In this document: positions 23,807 to 32,517 of the stretch, piece by piece
Layout: every line of letters begins with the position of its first letter
Numbering within the stretch: position 1 is the first letter of the stretch
From: an uncultured Bacteroidales bacterium
Lineage (GTDB): Bacteria; Bacteroidota; Bacteroidia; Bacteroidales; P3
Assembly (NCBI GenBank): GCA_900319865.1
Contig: ONQD01000020.1
Location: forward strand, 1-40,776
Direction of reading: 5' to 3'
DNA: 40,776 nt
The notes under the pieces: model-generated
What the model was told of the DNA's origin: nothing
The model's input: only the letters and a program-made list of their open reading frames with translations
Database searches by the model: none
Made by a program: the position numbers and the translations under genes

Positions 23807-24802
23807 ATGGAAGATTTTGTCAACATCCAAGAACTAAACGAAAGAATATCGAGAGAGAGTGCATTTGTCGATGCACTGACTATGGAGCTCCGCAAGAACA
23901 TTGTGGGACAAAAACACATGATTGAAAGCCTGATGATAGGCCTGCTCAGCGATGGGCACATTCTGCTGGAAGGTGTTCCCGGTCTTGCAAAAACCTTGAC
24001 CATCACCTCGCTTGCCAAAGCCATTGATGCAAAATTCAGCCGCATTCAGTTCACCCCCGACCTTTTGCCAGCCGACCTGCTCGGCACAATGATATACAGC
24101 CAGAAAACTGAATCATTCAATGTAAAGAAAGGTCCCATCTTCTCGAACTTCATTCTGGCCGATGAAATCAACCGCGCACCCGCAAAAGTGCAAAGCGCAC
24201 TGCTCGAAGCAATGCAGGAGCGTCAAGTCACTATCGGGGAAAACACATACAAACTGGAAGAACCCTTCCTTGTAATGGCCACCCAGAACCCCATCGAACA
24301 GGAAGGAACCTATCCCCTTCCCGAAGCCCAAGTAGACCGTTTCATGCTCAAGGTGGTTATCAGCTATCCGCAGAAAGACGAAGAACGCCAAATACTGCAT
24401 CAGCAGATTTCCGGCACCGCAACCTCGCAGCAAGCCATTCTCAAACCCGCCGACATCATCAAAGCCCGCAATCTGGTACGCGAAGTATACATGGATGAAA
24501 AGATTGAGACCTACATCACCGATATCGTTTTTGCCACCCGTTTCCCTGAACAGTACGGCTTGGGCAAACTGAACGGAATGATTAGCTACGGTGCCTCACC
24601 GCGTGGCAGCATCAACCTGGCTTTGGCCTCGAAAGCATACGCCTTCATGCGCCGAAGAGGATATGTCATTCCCGAAGATGTTCGCGCCATCGCTATGGAC
24701 GTGTTGCGCCACCGCGTTGGTTTAACCTATGAGGCCGAAGCCGAAAACATCACCAGCGAGGAAGTGGTGAACGAAATCTTGAACCGCGTAGATGTTCCCT
24801 AA
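23807..24802 (+). CDS. MoxR-family AAA+ ATPase of the Bat operon
   Basis: A 331-residue cytoplasmic AAA+ ATPase. Walker A is GVPGLAKT (56-63), Walker B FILADE (116-121), followed by INRAPAKVQSALLEAMQE; sensor 1 is ATQN (158-161), with NPIEQEGTYPLPEAQVDRF and a C-terminal lid (GASPRGSINLALASKAYAF). MoxR proteins act as chaperone-like partners for vWA-domain proteins, here presumably the DUF58, BatA and BatB products encoded downstream. It is the first gene of a ten-gene same-strand cluster. A 181-bp gap separates it from the DUF58 gene, long for the cluster, but no terminator is seen there. Confidence 0.95.
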   Translation: MEDFVNIQELNERISRESAFVDALTMELRKNIVGQKHMIESLMIGLLSDGHILLEGVPGLAKTLTITSLAKAIDAKFSRIQFTPDLLPADLLGTMIYSQKTESFNVKKGPIFSNFILADEINRAPAKVQSALLEAMQERQVTIGENTYKLEEPFLVMATQNPIEQEGTYPLPEAQVDRFMLKVVISYPQKDEERQILHQQISGTATSQQAILKPADIIKARNLVREVYMDEKIETYITDIVFATRFPEQYGLGKLNGMISYGASPRGSINLALASKAYAFMRRRGYVIPEDVRAIAMDVLRHRVGLTYEAEAENITSEEVVNEILNRVDVP

Positions 24803-24983
24803 TCCAATAGATTAGCGCCTCGAACCGTATCCCCAGTTTCCTCTCTCCCATCTGTAACACATCAAGGATAAAGGGCATACGGAATCACTCAACAGATTTC
24901 TCACCAACAAGCCATCCGGATATGGCCATTGGACAGAAACCCATCAGTAATTGAAACATATTGAACTAGTAAAACCTAATTGT

Positions 24984-25859
24984 TTGGAACAAAATACTGA
25001 TATAATAAAGAAAGTCCGCAAGATAGAAATCAAAGCACGAGGATTGTCACAACAACTATTCTCGGGCGAGTACCACAGTGCTTTCAAAGGTCGCGGAATG
25101 GCATTCAGCGAAGTGCGCGAATACCAATATGGCGACGATGTGCGAAGCATTGACTGGAACGTGACCGCCCGTCTCAACCATCCTTATGTCAAGATTTTCG
25201 AGGAAGAACGCGAACTCACCGTCATGTTGCTGGTGGACGTTAGCGGCTCCAACCGTTTCGGCACACACCACCAGTTCAAAGAAGAACTTGTTGCCGAAGT
25301 GGCTGCCACCCTTGCGTTCAGTGCCATTCAAAACAACGACAAAGTAGGTGTAATCATGTTCAGCGACAGAATTGAAAAATTCATACCTCCCAAAAAAGGC
25401 AGCAGCCATATTCTGAGAATCATCCGCGAACTCATCACCTACAAACCGCAAAGCAACGGCACCGACATCTCCGAAGGGCTGCGATACTTTACCAACGTAA
25501 TCAAAAAACGTTGCACTGCTTTCCTTCTCAGCGACTTCTACGACGACAATTACAATGACGCCCTGAAGATTGCCTCTGGCAAGCACGACATTGTCGCCAT
25601 ACGCATTGCCGATGAAAAAGAGGTTCACCTGCCCGATTTGGGATTAGCCAAATTCTACGACCCAGAAACCGACGAAACCATTTGGATTGACACAGCCGAC
25701 GCCTCCATCCGAAAAGACTTCGCCGCCCGCTATGCAGCCCATGTCACCAAAGTGGACGAAACCCTGCACCACTACGGCATCGACCAAACCATTCTCTACA
25801 CCGGCGAAGACTATGTCAAAGAGCTGAAAAAGCTATTCGAAAGGAGGGGTCGGAAATGA
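24984..25859 (+). CDS. DUF58 (vWA-like) protein of the Bat operon, TTG start
   Basis: A protein of about 291 residues. No ATG exists near the beginning; TTG at 24984 gives MEQNTDIIKKVRKIEIKARG, which lines up with the usual family N-terminus, while a TTG 11 codons upstream (24951) is possible. The DUF58 core is well marked: FSGEYHSAFKGRGMAFSEVR, YQYGDDVRSIDWNVTARL, then a vWA-like metal site in LLVDVSGSNRFG. It is predicted to be cytoplasmic and to work with MoxR. The last four bases (ATGA) overlap the start of the next gene, suggesting translational coupling. Family certain; start uncertain; biochemical role unknown. Confidence 0.9.
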   Translation: MEQNTDIIKKVRKIEIKARGLSQQLFSGEYHSAFKGRGMAFSEVREYQYGDDVRSIDWNVTARLNHPYVKIFEEERELTVMLLVDVSGSNRFGTHHQFKEELVAEVAATLAFSAIQNNDKVGVIMFSDRIEKFIPPKKGSSHILRIIRELITYKPQSNGTDISEGLRYFTNVIKKRCTAFLLSDFYDDNYNDALKIASGKHDIVAIRIADEKEVHLPDLGLAKFYDPETDETIWIDTADASIRKDFAARYAAHVTKVDETLHHYGIDQTILYTGEDYVKELKKLFERRGRK

Positions 25860-26800
25860 ACACACTTGCAAAATTGAGCATCAACATGAAAAAGATACTA
25901 ATTGTGGTGATGGCTTTAGGTTGGTTCCACCTTGCTTCGGCCCAGCAGGCCGAACCCACCCCCTCTACACAGCACTATCAATTCGCACTCGACAGCAACA
26001 ACATCATGCTTGGCGACCAAACAGTACTGAAGATAGAGCGAACCAACACATATCCTACACTGGACGATCTCACCAATAGCAGCATCATAGCTCTAAGGCA
26101 ATGGGTGGACACTTTGGACGGTACCCTCTTCACCGCGCTCACCAGTTTTGAACCCGGCGAGCACTGGTACCACATAGGCGACGACTCTGTGCTGATGACC
26201 GTCAATGATGTGCCAAATGTTGATACCACATCGGTCAACATTCGCGACATCAACAACATCATGCGCCAGCCCTACACCTTTGGAGAGATAATGCATGTGC
26301 TTGTCTACTTCTGGGCTTTCTGGATTATTGTGGCCGCAGCAGTATTTGCCTTTTGTTACTTCAAACGGAACAAACCACTCATTTCCACTCCCCAGGCTCC
26401 CAAACTGCCCGCCGACGAGCAAGCATTGAAAGATCTCGAAGCCCTGCGGCTGAAACAATTATGGCAACAAGGCAAAGTAAAGGAATACCACACCGAGTTG
26501 ACCGACACTCTGCGTCAATACCTCGAAGGGGCCTTCGGCATCCAATCCACCGAGATGACCACCGACCAAACCCTTGAGGCGTTCCACAGCTGCCCCTTCC
26601 ACCGTGGGGCGACAGAGTCGATGCTGGGTCAGATACTCCAAACTGCCGATATGGTGAAATTCGCCAAATCCGAACCCGCACCCTATCAACACGACCTCGC
26701 CATGAAACAAGCCGTCGACTTTGTGACCCAAACCAGTCAGGCTGCCAAACAGGCCGCATCCAACGAAGACAACCCCACAGAACCTAGCAATCAGAATTAA
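25856..26800 (+). CDS. Bat-operon single-pass membrane protein (unnamed)
   Basis: A 314-residue protein with a signal-peptide-like N-terminus (MKKILIVVMALGWFHLASA begins at an internal ATG, 25886; the 25856 start overlaps the DUF58 stop by 4 bp). A periplasmic beta-rich domain covers about 30-140, a transmembrane helix 144-168 (VYFWAFWIIVAAAVFAFCYF), and a cytoplasmic helical domain from about 185 with KLWQQGKVKEYHTELTDTLRQYLEGAFGI. That last pattern is shared with the C-terminus of BatD (KYNIELSKLSSDTVRECL), so both may present the same type of helical domain to MoxR. An equivalent gene sits at this position in Bacteroidetes bat clusters, with no agreed function. The stop is 9 bp before batA. 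Confidence 0.82.
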   Translation: MNTLAKLSINMKKILIVVMALGWFHLASAQQAEPTPSTQHYQFALDSNNIMLGDQTVLKIERTNTYPTLDDLTNSSIIALRQWVDTLDGTLFTALTSFEPGEHWYHIGDDSVLMTVNDVPNVDTTSVNIRDINNIMRQPYTFGEIMHVLVYFWAFWIIVAAAVFAFCYFKRNKPLISTPQAPKLPADEQALKDLEALRLKQLWQQGKVKEYHTELTDTLRQYLEGAFGIQSTEMTTDQTLEAFHSCPFHRGATESMLGQILQTADMVKFAKSEPAPYQHDLAMKQAVDFVTQTSQAAKQAASNEDNPTEPSNQN

Positions 26801-26809
26801 GCAAACAAT

Positions 26810-27808
26810 ATGAACCATATAACTTTTGCACACCCCTACCTGCTACTCTTGCTTCTGGTCATCCCGCTGATGACCGTATGGTATATATTGCGCTACCGCA
26901 AACAGAAACCGGCTTTGCAATTCTCCAACATCAGCCTTTTCAAAGGGGTCGGCAAGACTTTCCGTCAACAGGCCTACCCTCTTCTCTTCGTCCTCCGCAT
27001 GGTGGCTGTAGGTGCACTTGTCATTGCCCTTGCACGCCCTCAAACCATGCTCAGCCGACAGGAAATGAAAGTCGAAGGCATTGATATCGTTTTGGCAATG
27101 GACGTGAGCGGCAGTATGCTGGCCGAGGACTTTAAGCCCAACCGACTGGAAGCCGCCAAGAAAGTGGCCTCCGACTTCATCGAAGGCCGCAAAAACGACC
27201 GCATCGGCCTGGTGGTGTTCTCCGGCGAGGCATTCACTCAAGTGCCTCTCACTATCGACCACAACGTCCTGCTCAAACAGCTCAATGCTGTCAAAAGCGG
27301 CATGATGAAAGACGGTACCGCATTGGGCGATGGCTTGGCCACCGCTATCAACCGCATCAAGGACAGCGAGGCCAAAAGCAAGGTAATTATCCTGCTCACC
27401 GACGGTATCAACAACCAAGGGGCTGTTGACCCACAAAGTGCCGCCGAGATTGCAGCCCTCTACAATATTCGTCTTTACACCATCGGCGTGGGAACCAAAG
27501 GACTTGCCCCCTACCCCCTCCGCGACCAGTTTGGCGCTATCCACTATCAAAACATCCCCGTCGAGCTCGACGAGCAACTGCTCACCCAGATGGCCCAATC
27601 CACAACAGACGGCCACTATTTCCGCGCCACCAACAAAAAATCCCTTCAACAAATCTTCTCTCAAATCGACGAGATGGAAAAAAGCAAGATAGACATCACC
27701 CAGTATGCCCAAACCAAGGACGAATATCTGGGTTGGCTGGTTCTTGCCGCTCTTGCCCTGCTTTTAGAAATCCTGTTGGGTCTCTTCTACTTCCGCAGCA
27801 CTCCCTGA
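26810..27808 (+). CDS. batA: BatA, vWA-domain membrane protein
   Basis: A 332-residue inner-membrane protein: two N-terminal transmembrane helices (about 9-27 and 57-74), a von Willebrand factor A domain (about 90-290), and a C-terminal helix (about 305-327). The metal-ion site is intact: DVSGS (Asp98, Ser100, Ser102), Thr170 in KDGTALGDG and Asp198 in LLTDGINN. Bat genes were first linked to aerotolerance in Bacteroides fragilis; the mechanism is unresolved. It lies 9 bp after the preceding membrane-protein gene and 58 bp before batB. Confidence 0.93.
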   Translation: MNHITFAHPYLLLLLLVIPLMTVWYILRYRKQKPALQFSNISLFKGVGKTFRQQAYPLLFVLRMVAVGALVIALARPQTMLSRQEMKVEGIDIVLAMDVSGSMLAEDFKPNRLEAAKKVASDFIEGRKNDRIGLVVFSGEAFTQVPLTIDHNVLLKQLNAVKSGMMKDGTALGDGLATAINRIKDSEAKSKVIILLTDGINNQGAVDPQSAAEIAALYNIRLYTIGVGTKGLAPYPLRDQFGAIHYQNIPVELDEQLLTQMAQSTTDGHYFRATNKKSLQQIFSQIDEMEKSKIDITQYAQTKDEYLGWLVLAALALLLEILLGLFYFRSTP

Positions 27809-27866
27809 CGATTCCTTCCCGCTTGTCGAAACAACTAATCTATAGTCAACAAGAACAAACAGAAAC

Positions 27867-28925
27867 ATGATTCATTTCGAACATCCCAATATACTCTGGC
27901 TCCTGCTGCTCATCCCCGCTTTCGTGGGGTTATGGATATGGCTGCAGTACCGCAACAGAAAGCGCCTCGAACAATTTGCCGACCGCAGCATGTTCGGCCG
28001 ACTCATCCCCGATGCCTCCCGATGGCGTCCGGCAGCCAAATTCGGCCTCATCATGCTGGCCGCCGCCTTCCTCATTCTGGCAGTCGCCAACCCACAGGAG
28101 GGCAGCAAGATGGTGAAAGGCGAACGCATGGGTAGCGACATCGCCATCTGTCTCGATATCTCCAACAGCATGATGGCTGAGGACATCCAACCCAACCGCC
28201 TCGAACGAAGCAAACGCGCAGTCAACAACCTACTCAACGAACTGGGTAGCGACCGCATCTCACTCATTGTTTTCGCAGGTAGCAGCTACATACAAATGCC
28301 ACTCACCAGCGACTACAGTGCCGTGAAACTCTTCCTTGACCAGATTGACTGCAACCTCATCAGCGTACAAGGTACAGCCATCGGCGACGCTATCGAAAAA
28401 GGTATGGAAACTTTCGGCTATGGAGACGAGGACCGCGAATGGGTAAAGAACAAAGGCCGTGCTATTATCGTCATCTCCGACGGTGAGAACTTCGAGGACG
28501 ATGCCGAAGCCGCCGCCCGCAAGGCCGCTTCCGAAGACATCGTGGTTTGCACCATGGGCATGGGCCTCACCGAAGGCACTCCCATTCCTGAATACCGCAA
28601 CGGTCAGCGCGTAGGCTACAAAAAAGACAGCCAAGGCAATACCGTCACCACCCACCTCGACGAAGCCACCCTCACCGCAATCGCCCATGCTGGCAAAGGC
28701 ATTTATGTTCGCGCCACCAACATCAACTCAGGCATTCAAGAGATTGTGCGCCTCATCGAAGGCCTCGAAAAGGACCACTACGGCGAAGCCATGTTCTCCG
28801 AATATGAGAGTCGATACCAATACCCCCTCGTTGCCGCCCTTCTCTGCCTTTTGGCCGAACTGCTCATATTCGAACGTCGCAACAAGAAATTCAACCTTGA
28901 CAAAATACTGAAAGAAAGCAAATAG
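27867..28925 (+). CDS. batB: BatB, vWA-domain membrane protein
   Basis: A 352-residue paralogue of BatA with the same plan: helices at about 9-27 and 57-75, a vWA domain from about 90 to 305, and a C-terminal helix near 320-340 (YPLVAALLCLLAELLIF). The metal site reads DISNS (Asp97, Ser99, Ser101), with Thr170 in VQGTAIGDA and Asp205 in VISDGENFEDD. The segment with TPIPEYRNGQRVGYKKD after the metal site is a BatB hallmark and separates it from BatA. It lies 21 bp before batC. The partner is presumably BatA, by family knowledge. Confidence 0.93.
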   Translation: MIHFEHPNILWLLLLIPAFVGLWIWLQYRNRKRLEQFADRSMFGRLIPDASRWRPAAKFGLIMLAAAFLILAVANPQEGSKMVKGERMGSDIAICLDISNSMMAEDIQPNRLERSKRAVNNLLNELGSDRISLIVFAGSSYIQMPLTSDYSAVKLFLDQIDCNLISVQGTAIGDAIEKGMETFGYGDEDREWVKNKGRAIIVISDGENFEDDAEAAARKAASEDIVVCTMGMGLTEGTPIPEYRNGQRVGYKKDSQGNTVTTHLDEATLTAIAHAGKGIYVRATNINSGIQEIVRLIEGLEKDHYGEAMFSEYESRYQYPLVAALLCLLAELLIFERRNKKFNLDKILKESK

Positions 28926-28946
28926 AAATCATTCACATTGCAACAC

Positions 28947-29762
28947 ATGAAACACACATTCTGCATATCCCTCATTCTAACTCTACTGCTTCTGCCTGCA
29001 GTTTCTTCGGCACAAAGCAGCACCGCCCGCAAGGAGACCCGCAAAGGCAACCGCGAATACCGGGCGGAGCGCTACGACAAAGCCGAGATGAACTATCGCC
29101 GTGCACTGCACGACGACAGCACCTCCTACCGCGCACACTACAATCTGGGCAACTCGCTCTACCGTCAGAAAAAATACCAAGAGGCCGCACAACACTTCGA
29201 ACAGGCCATCCAACAGCAAAACCTTGACGACAAAACCCGCAGCCGTATCCTCCACAACAAGGGCAACAGCAATCTCAAGGCCGGATTGGAAAAAGAAAAC
29301 CGCGCCGAAGGAATGGACCAATTCAAACAAGCCGTAAACGACTACCAGGAAGCCCTCAAACTCGACCCCAAGAACGACAACACCCGCTACAACCTCTCCT
29401 ATGCCCTCAAAATGCTGCAACAGGCCCAACAGCAACAACAGCAGCAACAACAGCAAGGCAACAACGGCCAAGACAACAAGGACCAGCAGAACAAACAAGG
29501 CGACAAAGGCAAGAACGACCAACAAAACCAGCAGGACCAGAACAAAGACAACCAGCAGAACAATCAGCAAAACCAGTCGAAAGACCAACAGAACAATCAG
29601 GACAAACAACAGCAGAAGCAGCAACAGCGCAAACAGCAACAGAAAAAACAAGATGCCGACCGACTGCTCGAAGCCGTTAAAAACAATGAGAAAAACACCA
29701 TGAAGGAGAATGCCAAAAAACTCGAAGTAGCCAGCCCCGGCCGCATTGAGAAAGACTGGTAA
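28947..29762 (+). CDS. batC: BatC, TPR protein with Gln/Asn/Lys-rich tail
   Basis: From ATG 28947 (271 residues) it opens with a signal peptide (MKHTFCISLILTLLLLPAVSSA). Two to three tetratricopeptide repeats follow, for example YDKAEMNYRRALHDDSTSYRAHYNLGNSLY, with a third in the region of the NDYQEALKLDPKNDNTRYNL segment. From about residue 157 to 232 the chain is almost only Gln, Asn, Lys and Asp, then a conserved-looking tail (DADRLLEAVKNNEK, ending SPGRIEKDW). It is periplasmic and probably a scaffold for the Bat membrane complex. The low-complexity DNA (29417-29650) is prone to repeat-length change. A TTG three codons upstream is a less likely start. Confidence 0.88.
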   Translation: MKHTFCISLILTLLLLPAVSSAQSSTARKETRKGNREYRAERYDKAEMNYRRALHDDSTSYRAHYNLGNSLYRQKKYQEAAQHFEQAIQQQNLDDKTRSRILHNKGNSNLKAGLEKENRAEGMDQFKQAVNDYQEALKLDPKNDNTRYNLSYALKMLQQAQQQQQQQQQQGNNGQDNKDQQNKQGDKGKNDQQNQQDQNKDNQQNNQQNQSKDQQNNQDKQQQKQQQRKQQQKKQDADRLLEAVKNNEKNTMKENAKKLEVASPGRIEKDW

Positions 29763-29821
29763 CCCACATTCCCCTTCAGGCAATAACATATAGACAACAC
29801 ATATCATCCATGCATACCACC

Positions 29822-31642
29822 ATGAGGAAACATATAATTGCTCTACTCCTAATTGCGGCCACCCTCCAAGTAGCCGCTCAGGAACTCACTGTCCGTGCCC
29901 CCGGACGTGTGGACTTAGGCCGCCGTTTCGAAGTCCGCTATGAAGTGAACGCACAAGCCCGCGACTTCAAAGGTCCCACCTTCAAAGGACTCAGCGTGCT
30001 ATCCGGCCCCAATTCATCCACACAGCACAGCATGTCAATCATCAACGGGCAGATGTCCAGTTCCGTCTCCACGGGCTACACATATATTCTCCAAGCCGAT
30101 ATGGAAGGCACTTTCAACATCGGTGGTGCCAGCTGCACTGTCGACGGTAAGAAAGTAAACTGTCCCGGCTTCACCATCAAAGTGGAAAAAGGCTCTCCTC
30201 AATCACAACAGGACCCCTATGCACAAGGCGGTGGACAGTCACGTCGGCAGCCCGCCCACCAGCCTGCCCAATCAAGCAATATCGACAGCAAGTCGCTCTT
30301 CGCCCGCGCTAGCATCAGCAAAAGCAATCCCTACCAAGGCGAGCAAGTTATTCTCACCTATAAAATCTACACCCAGGTATCGCTCAGTCAATACCAAATC
30401 GACAAACTGCCCGGCAACAAAGGGTTCTGGAGCGAGGACATCACCCGCGACGGCAACGTCCGCCAATACGAGGAAGTAGTCGACGGCCGCCGCTACAACG
30501 TGGCTGAGATACGCCGCGGTGCCCTCTTTGCCCAGGAATCGGGCAATCTCACTATCGAACCTCTCGACCTCGATGTGCTTGCTTTGGTTCAACGGCAGCG
30601 CCAGCGCACAGGCTCTATCTGGGACCTCTTCGACGACCCCTTCTTCAACCCCGCTCAGGCTGTCGAAAAACATCTTCGCACCAATAGCCTCAAGGTCAAG
30701 GTACGTCCTCTCCCCGATGGCCCCGCAGAGTTCAACGGTGCCGTCGGCAGTTTCAATGTCAAAGCCGAAGTCGACAACAACAAAGTACGCGCCAACGAAG
30801 CCATCACCTACCGCATCACCATCAGCGGTGCAGGCAACCTCATGCTTATCGACGCTCCCTCCATCGACTTCCCCAAAGTGTTCGAAGTCTACGACCCCCA
30901 AATCGATGACAAAATCAACCGCAGTCCCAACGGCATAAGCGGCAGCCGCACCTTCGAATGGGTTCTCATTCCCCGCAACCAGGGCGACTACGAAATCCCC
31001 GCCACCCGTTTCGTCTTCTTCGACCCCAACACCGGCAAATACGTATCCAAACAATTGCCGGCCATACCGCTCCACATCGACAAGGGTGATCCCAACTCCA
31101 TGAAGAACGTAACCAGCAGCAAAAGCGATGTCAAACTATTGAACAACGATATCAATCACATCCACAACGGCTCGCCGTCGCTCACGGTCCGCAACACACG
31201 TGACCACGCCGAATGGTGGTTCTGGGTCCTGCTCATCCTCATTACTATCGGCACTGCTGTTGCCATCCTCCTGGGTCGCCGTCAGCAAAGCCGCCAGCAG
31301 GACATCGCTGGCATGCGTCTGCGCCGCGCCACCAAAGAGGCCCGTAAGCGACTCAAGAAAGCTTCCAGCCTACTCTCGTCCGATAACGACAATCTCTTCT
31401 ACGAGGAGATATACAAAGCCATTTGGGGCTGCTTGGCCGATAAATACAACATCGAACTATCCAAACTCAGCAGCGATACGGTGCGCGAATGCCTTGTCGA
31501 GAAACAGGTGCCCGACGAGCAGCAGCAACGCATCATGAAAACCCTCCAGGATGTAGACATGGCGCGTTTCGCCCCCGGCGATGCCAAAGCGCGCAAACAG
31601 CAAATCTACGACGAGGCCCTCGAAACGATTATCATGATATAA
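29822..31642 (+). CDS. batD: BatD (oxygen-tolerance protein)
   Basis: A 606-residue protein with a signal peptide (MRKHIIALLLIAATLQVAAQ); a start four codons earlier (29810) is also possible. Several Ig-like beta domains fill the periplasmic part, with repeated motifs SLFARASISKSNPYQGEQVILTYKIY and VRANEAITYRITISGAGNL that mark the BatD family. One transmembrane helix lies at about 464-484 (WWFWVLLILITIGTAVAILL), followed by a cytoplasmic helical domain (about 495-605) with an EEIYKAIWGCLADKYNIE motif. That topology would let it link periplasmic and cytoplasmic Bat parts. It sits between batC and batE in the usual order. Confidence 0.92.
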   Translation: MRKHIIALLLIAATLQVAAQELTVRAPGRVDLGRRFEVRYEVNAQARDFKGPTFKGLSVLSGPNSSTQHSMSIINGQMSSSVSTGYTYILQADMEGTFNIGGASCTVDGKKVNCPGFTIKVEKGSPQSQQDPYAQGGGQSRRQPAHQPAQSSNIDSKSLFARASISKSNPYQGEQVILTYKIYTQVSLSQYQIDKLPGNKGFWSEDITRDGNVRQYEEVVDGRRYNVAEIRRGALFAQESGNLTIEPLDLDVLALVQRQRQRTGSIWDLFDDPFFNPAQAVEKHLRTNSLKVKVRPLPDGPAEFNGAVGSFNVKAEVDNNKVRANEAITYRITISGAGNLMLIDAPSIDFPKVFEVYDPQIDDKINRSPNGISGSRTFEWVLIPRNQGDYEIPATRFVFFDPNTGKYVSKQLPAIPLHIDKGDPNSMKNVTSSKSDVKLLNNDINHIHNGSPSLTVRNTRDHAEWWFWVLLILITIGTAVAILLGRRQQSRQQDIAGMRLRRATKEARKRLKKASSLLSSDNDNLFYEEIYKAIWGCLADKYNIELSKLSSDTVRECLVEKQVPDEQQQRIMKTLQDVDMARFAPGDAKARKQQIYDEALETIIMI

Positions 31643-31716
31643 TCCCGTCCCTCGCAACAAATATAGCAACACATGCTTGTTTAGATTAATATATGAATCA
31701 CAATCAAACAACAACA

Positions 31717-32469
31717 ATGAAACGTATACTCCCAATCATATTGATGGCACTGGCGTTCAACCTCCATGCCCAATCTCCCGAAGCACTCGTACAGAAAGGC
31801 AACGATGCCTACAACCGCTCACACTACGACACCGCCATTGCCGCCTATACCGCAGTGCTTGATGCCGGATACGAGTCGGCCACCCTCTACTACAATCTGG
31901 GCAATGCTTACTACCGCCAAGAAGAATACGGCCAATCCATACTCAACTACGAACGTGCCCTCAGGCTCAAACCCAATTACCGCGACGCCAAACAAAACCT
32001 CGACCTCGTTTGTAGCAAAACTGAGGACGAAATAGCACCCCTGCCCGAACTGTTCATCGTCCAGTGGGGACGCAGCATTATCTCCTGGTTCAGCCCCCGC
32101 GGTTGGCGCATCCTCCTGCTCTGTCTTGCCCTCATTCTGGGTGCTCTGCTCACACTCTTCATCCTCAGCAACGACTACCGCACACGCCGCTCATCTCTCA
32201 TCGCCGGCATTGTCATCCTCGTGCTCATCATCACCTGCTCCGCATGCTCAGTGGCCGCCAGCATCCGCTACAACAGCCACGACAAAGCTATCGTCACCTC
32301 ACCTATGGTGGTAGTGAAAAGCTCGCCCGAAACCGGCAGCATCGACAAACTCGTCCTCCACGAAGGCACCAAAGTCGACATACAGGAAACCATTGGTGAA
32401 TGGCACAAAATCCATATCGCCGACGGCAACACCGGCTGGGTGGAACAATCCGAAATCACCATCATCTAA
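31717..32469 (+). CDS. batE: BatE, TPR and SH3-like membrane protein
   Basis: From ATG 31717 the protein has 250 residues; an ATG at 31693 would add eight residues before the signal peptide (MKRILPIILMALAFNLHA). Two or three TPR units follow (YNRSHYDTAIAAYTAVLDAG, LYYNLGNAYYRQEEYGQSILNYERAL). Two transmembrane helices lie at about 131-149 and 160-181, and a bacterial SH3-like domain ends the protein (VTSPMVVVKSSPETGSIDKL, then GWVEQSEI). TPR plus helices plus SH3 is the standard BatE layout. The next gene starts 48 bp on in the same direction, with no terminator between, so the operon probably continues. Confidence 0.9.
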   Translation: MKRILPIILMALAFNLHAQSPEALVQKGNDAYNRSHYDTAIAAYTAVLDAGYESATLYYNLGNAYYRQEEYGQSILNYERALRLKPNYRDAKQNLDLVCSKTEDEIAPLPELFIVQWGRSIISWFSPRGWRILLLCLALILGALLTLFILSNDYRTRRSSLIAGIVILVLIITCSACSVAASIRYNSHDKAIVTSPMVVVKSSPETGSIDKLVLHEGTKVDIQETIGEWHKIHIADGNTGWVEQSEITII

Positions 32470-32517
32470 TGACCCTTCTCCACAAACACTATTCAAAAAT
32501 CCAAATAATCATTCATT

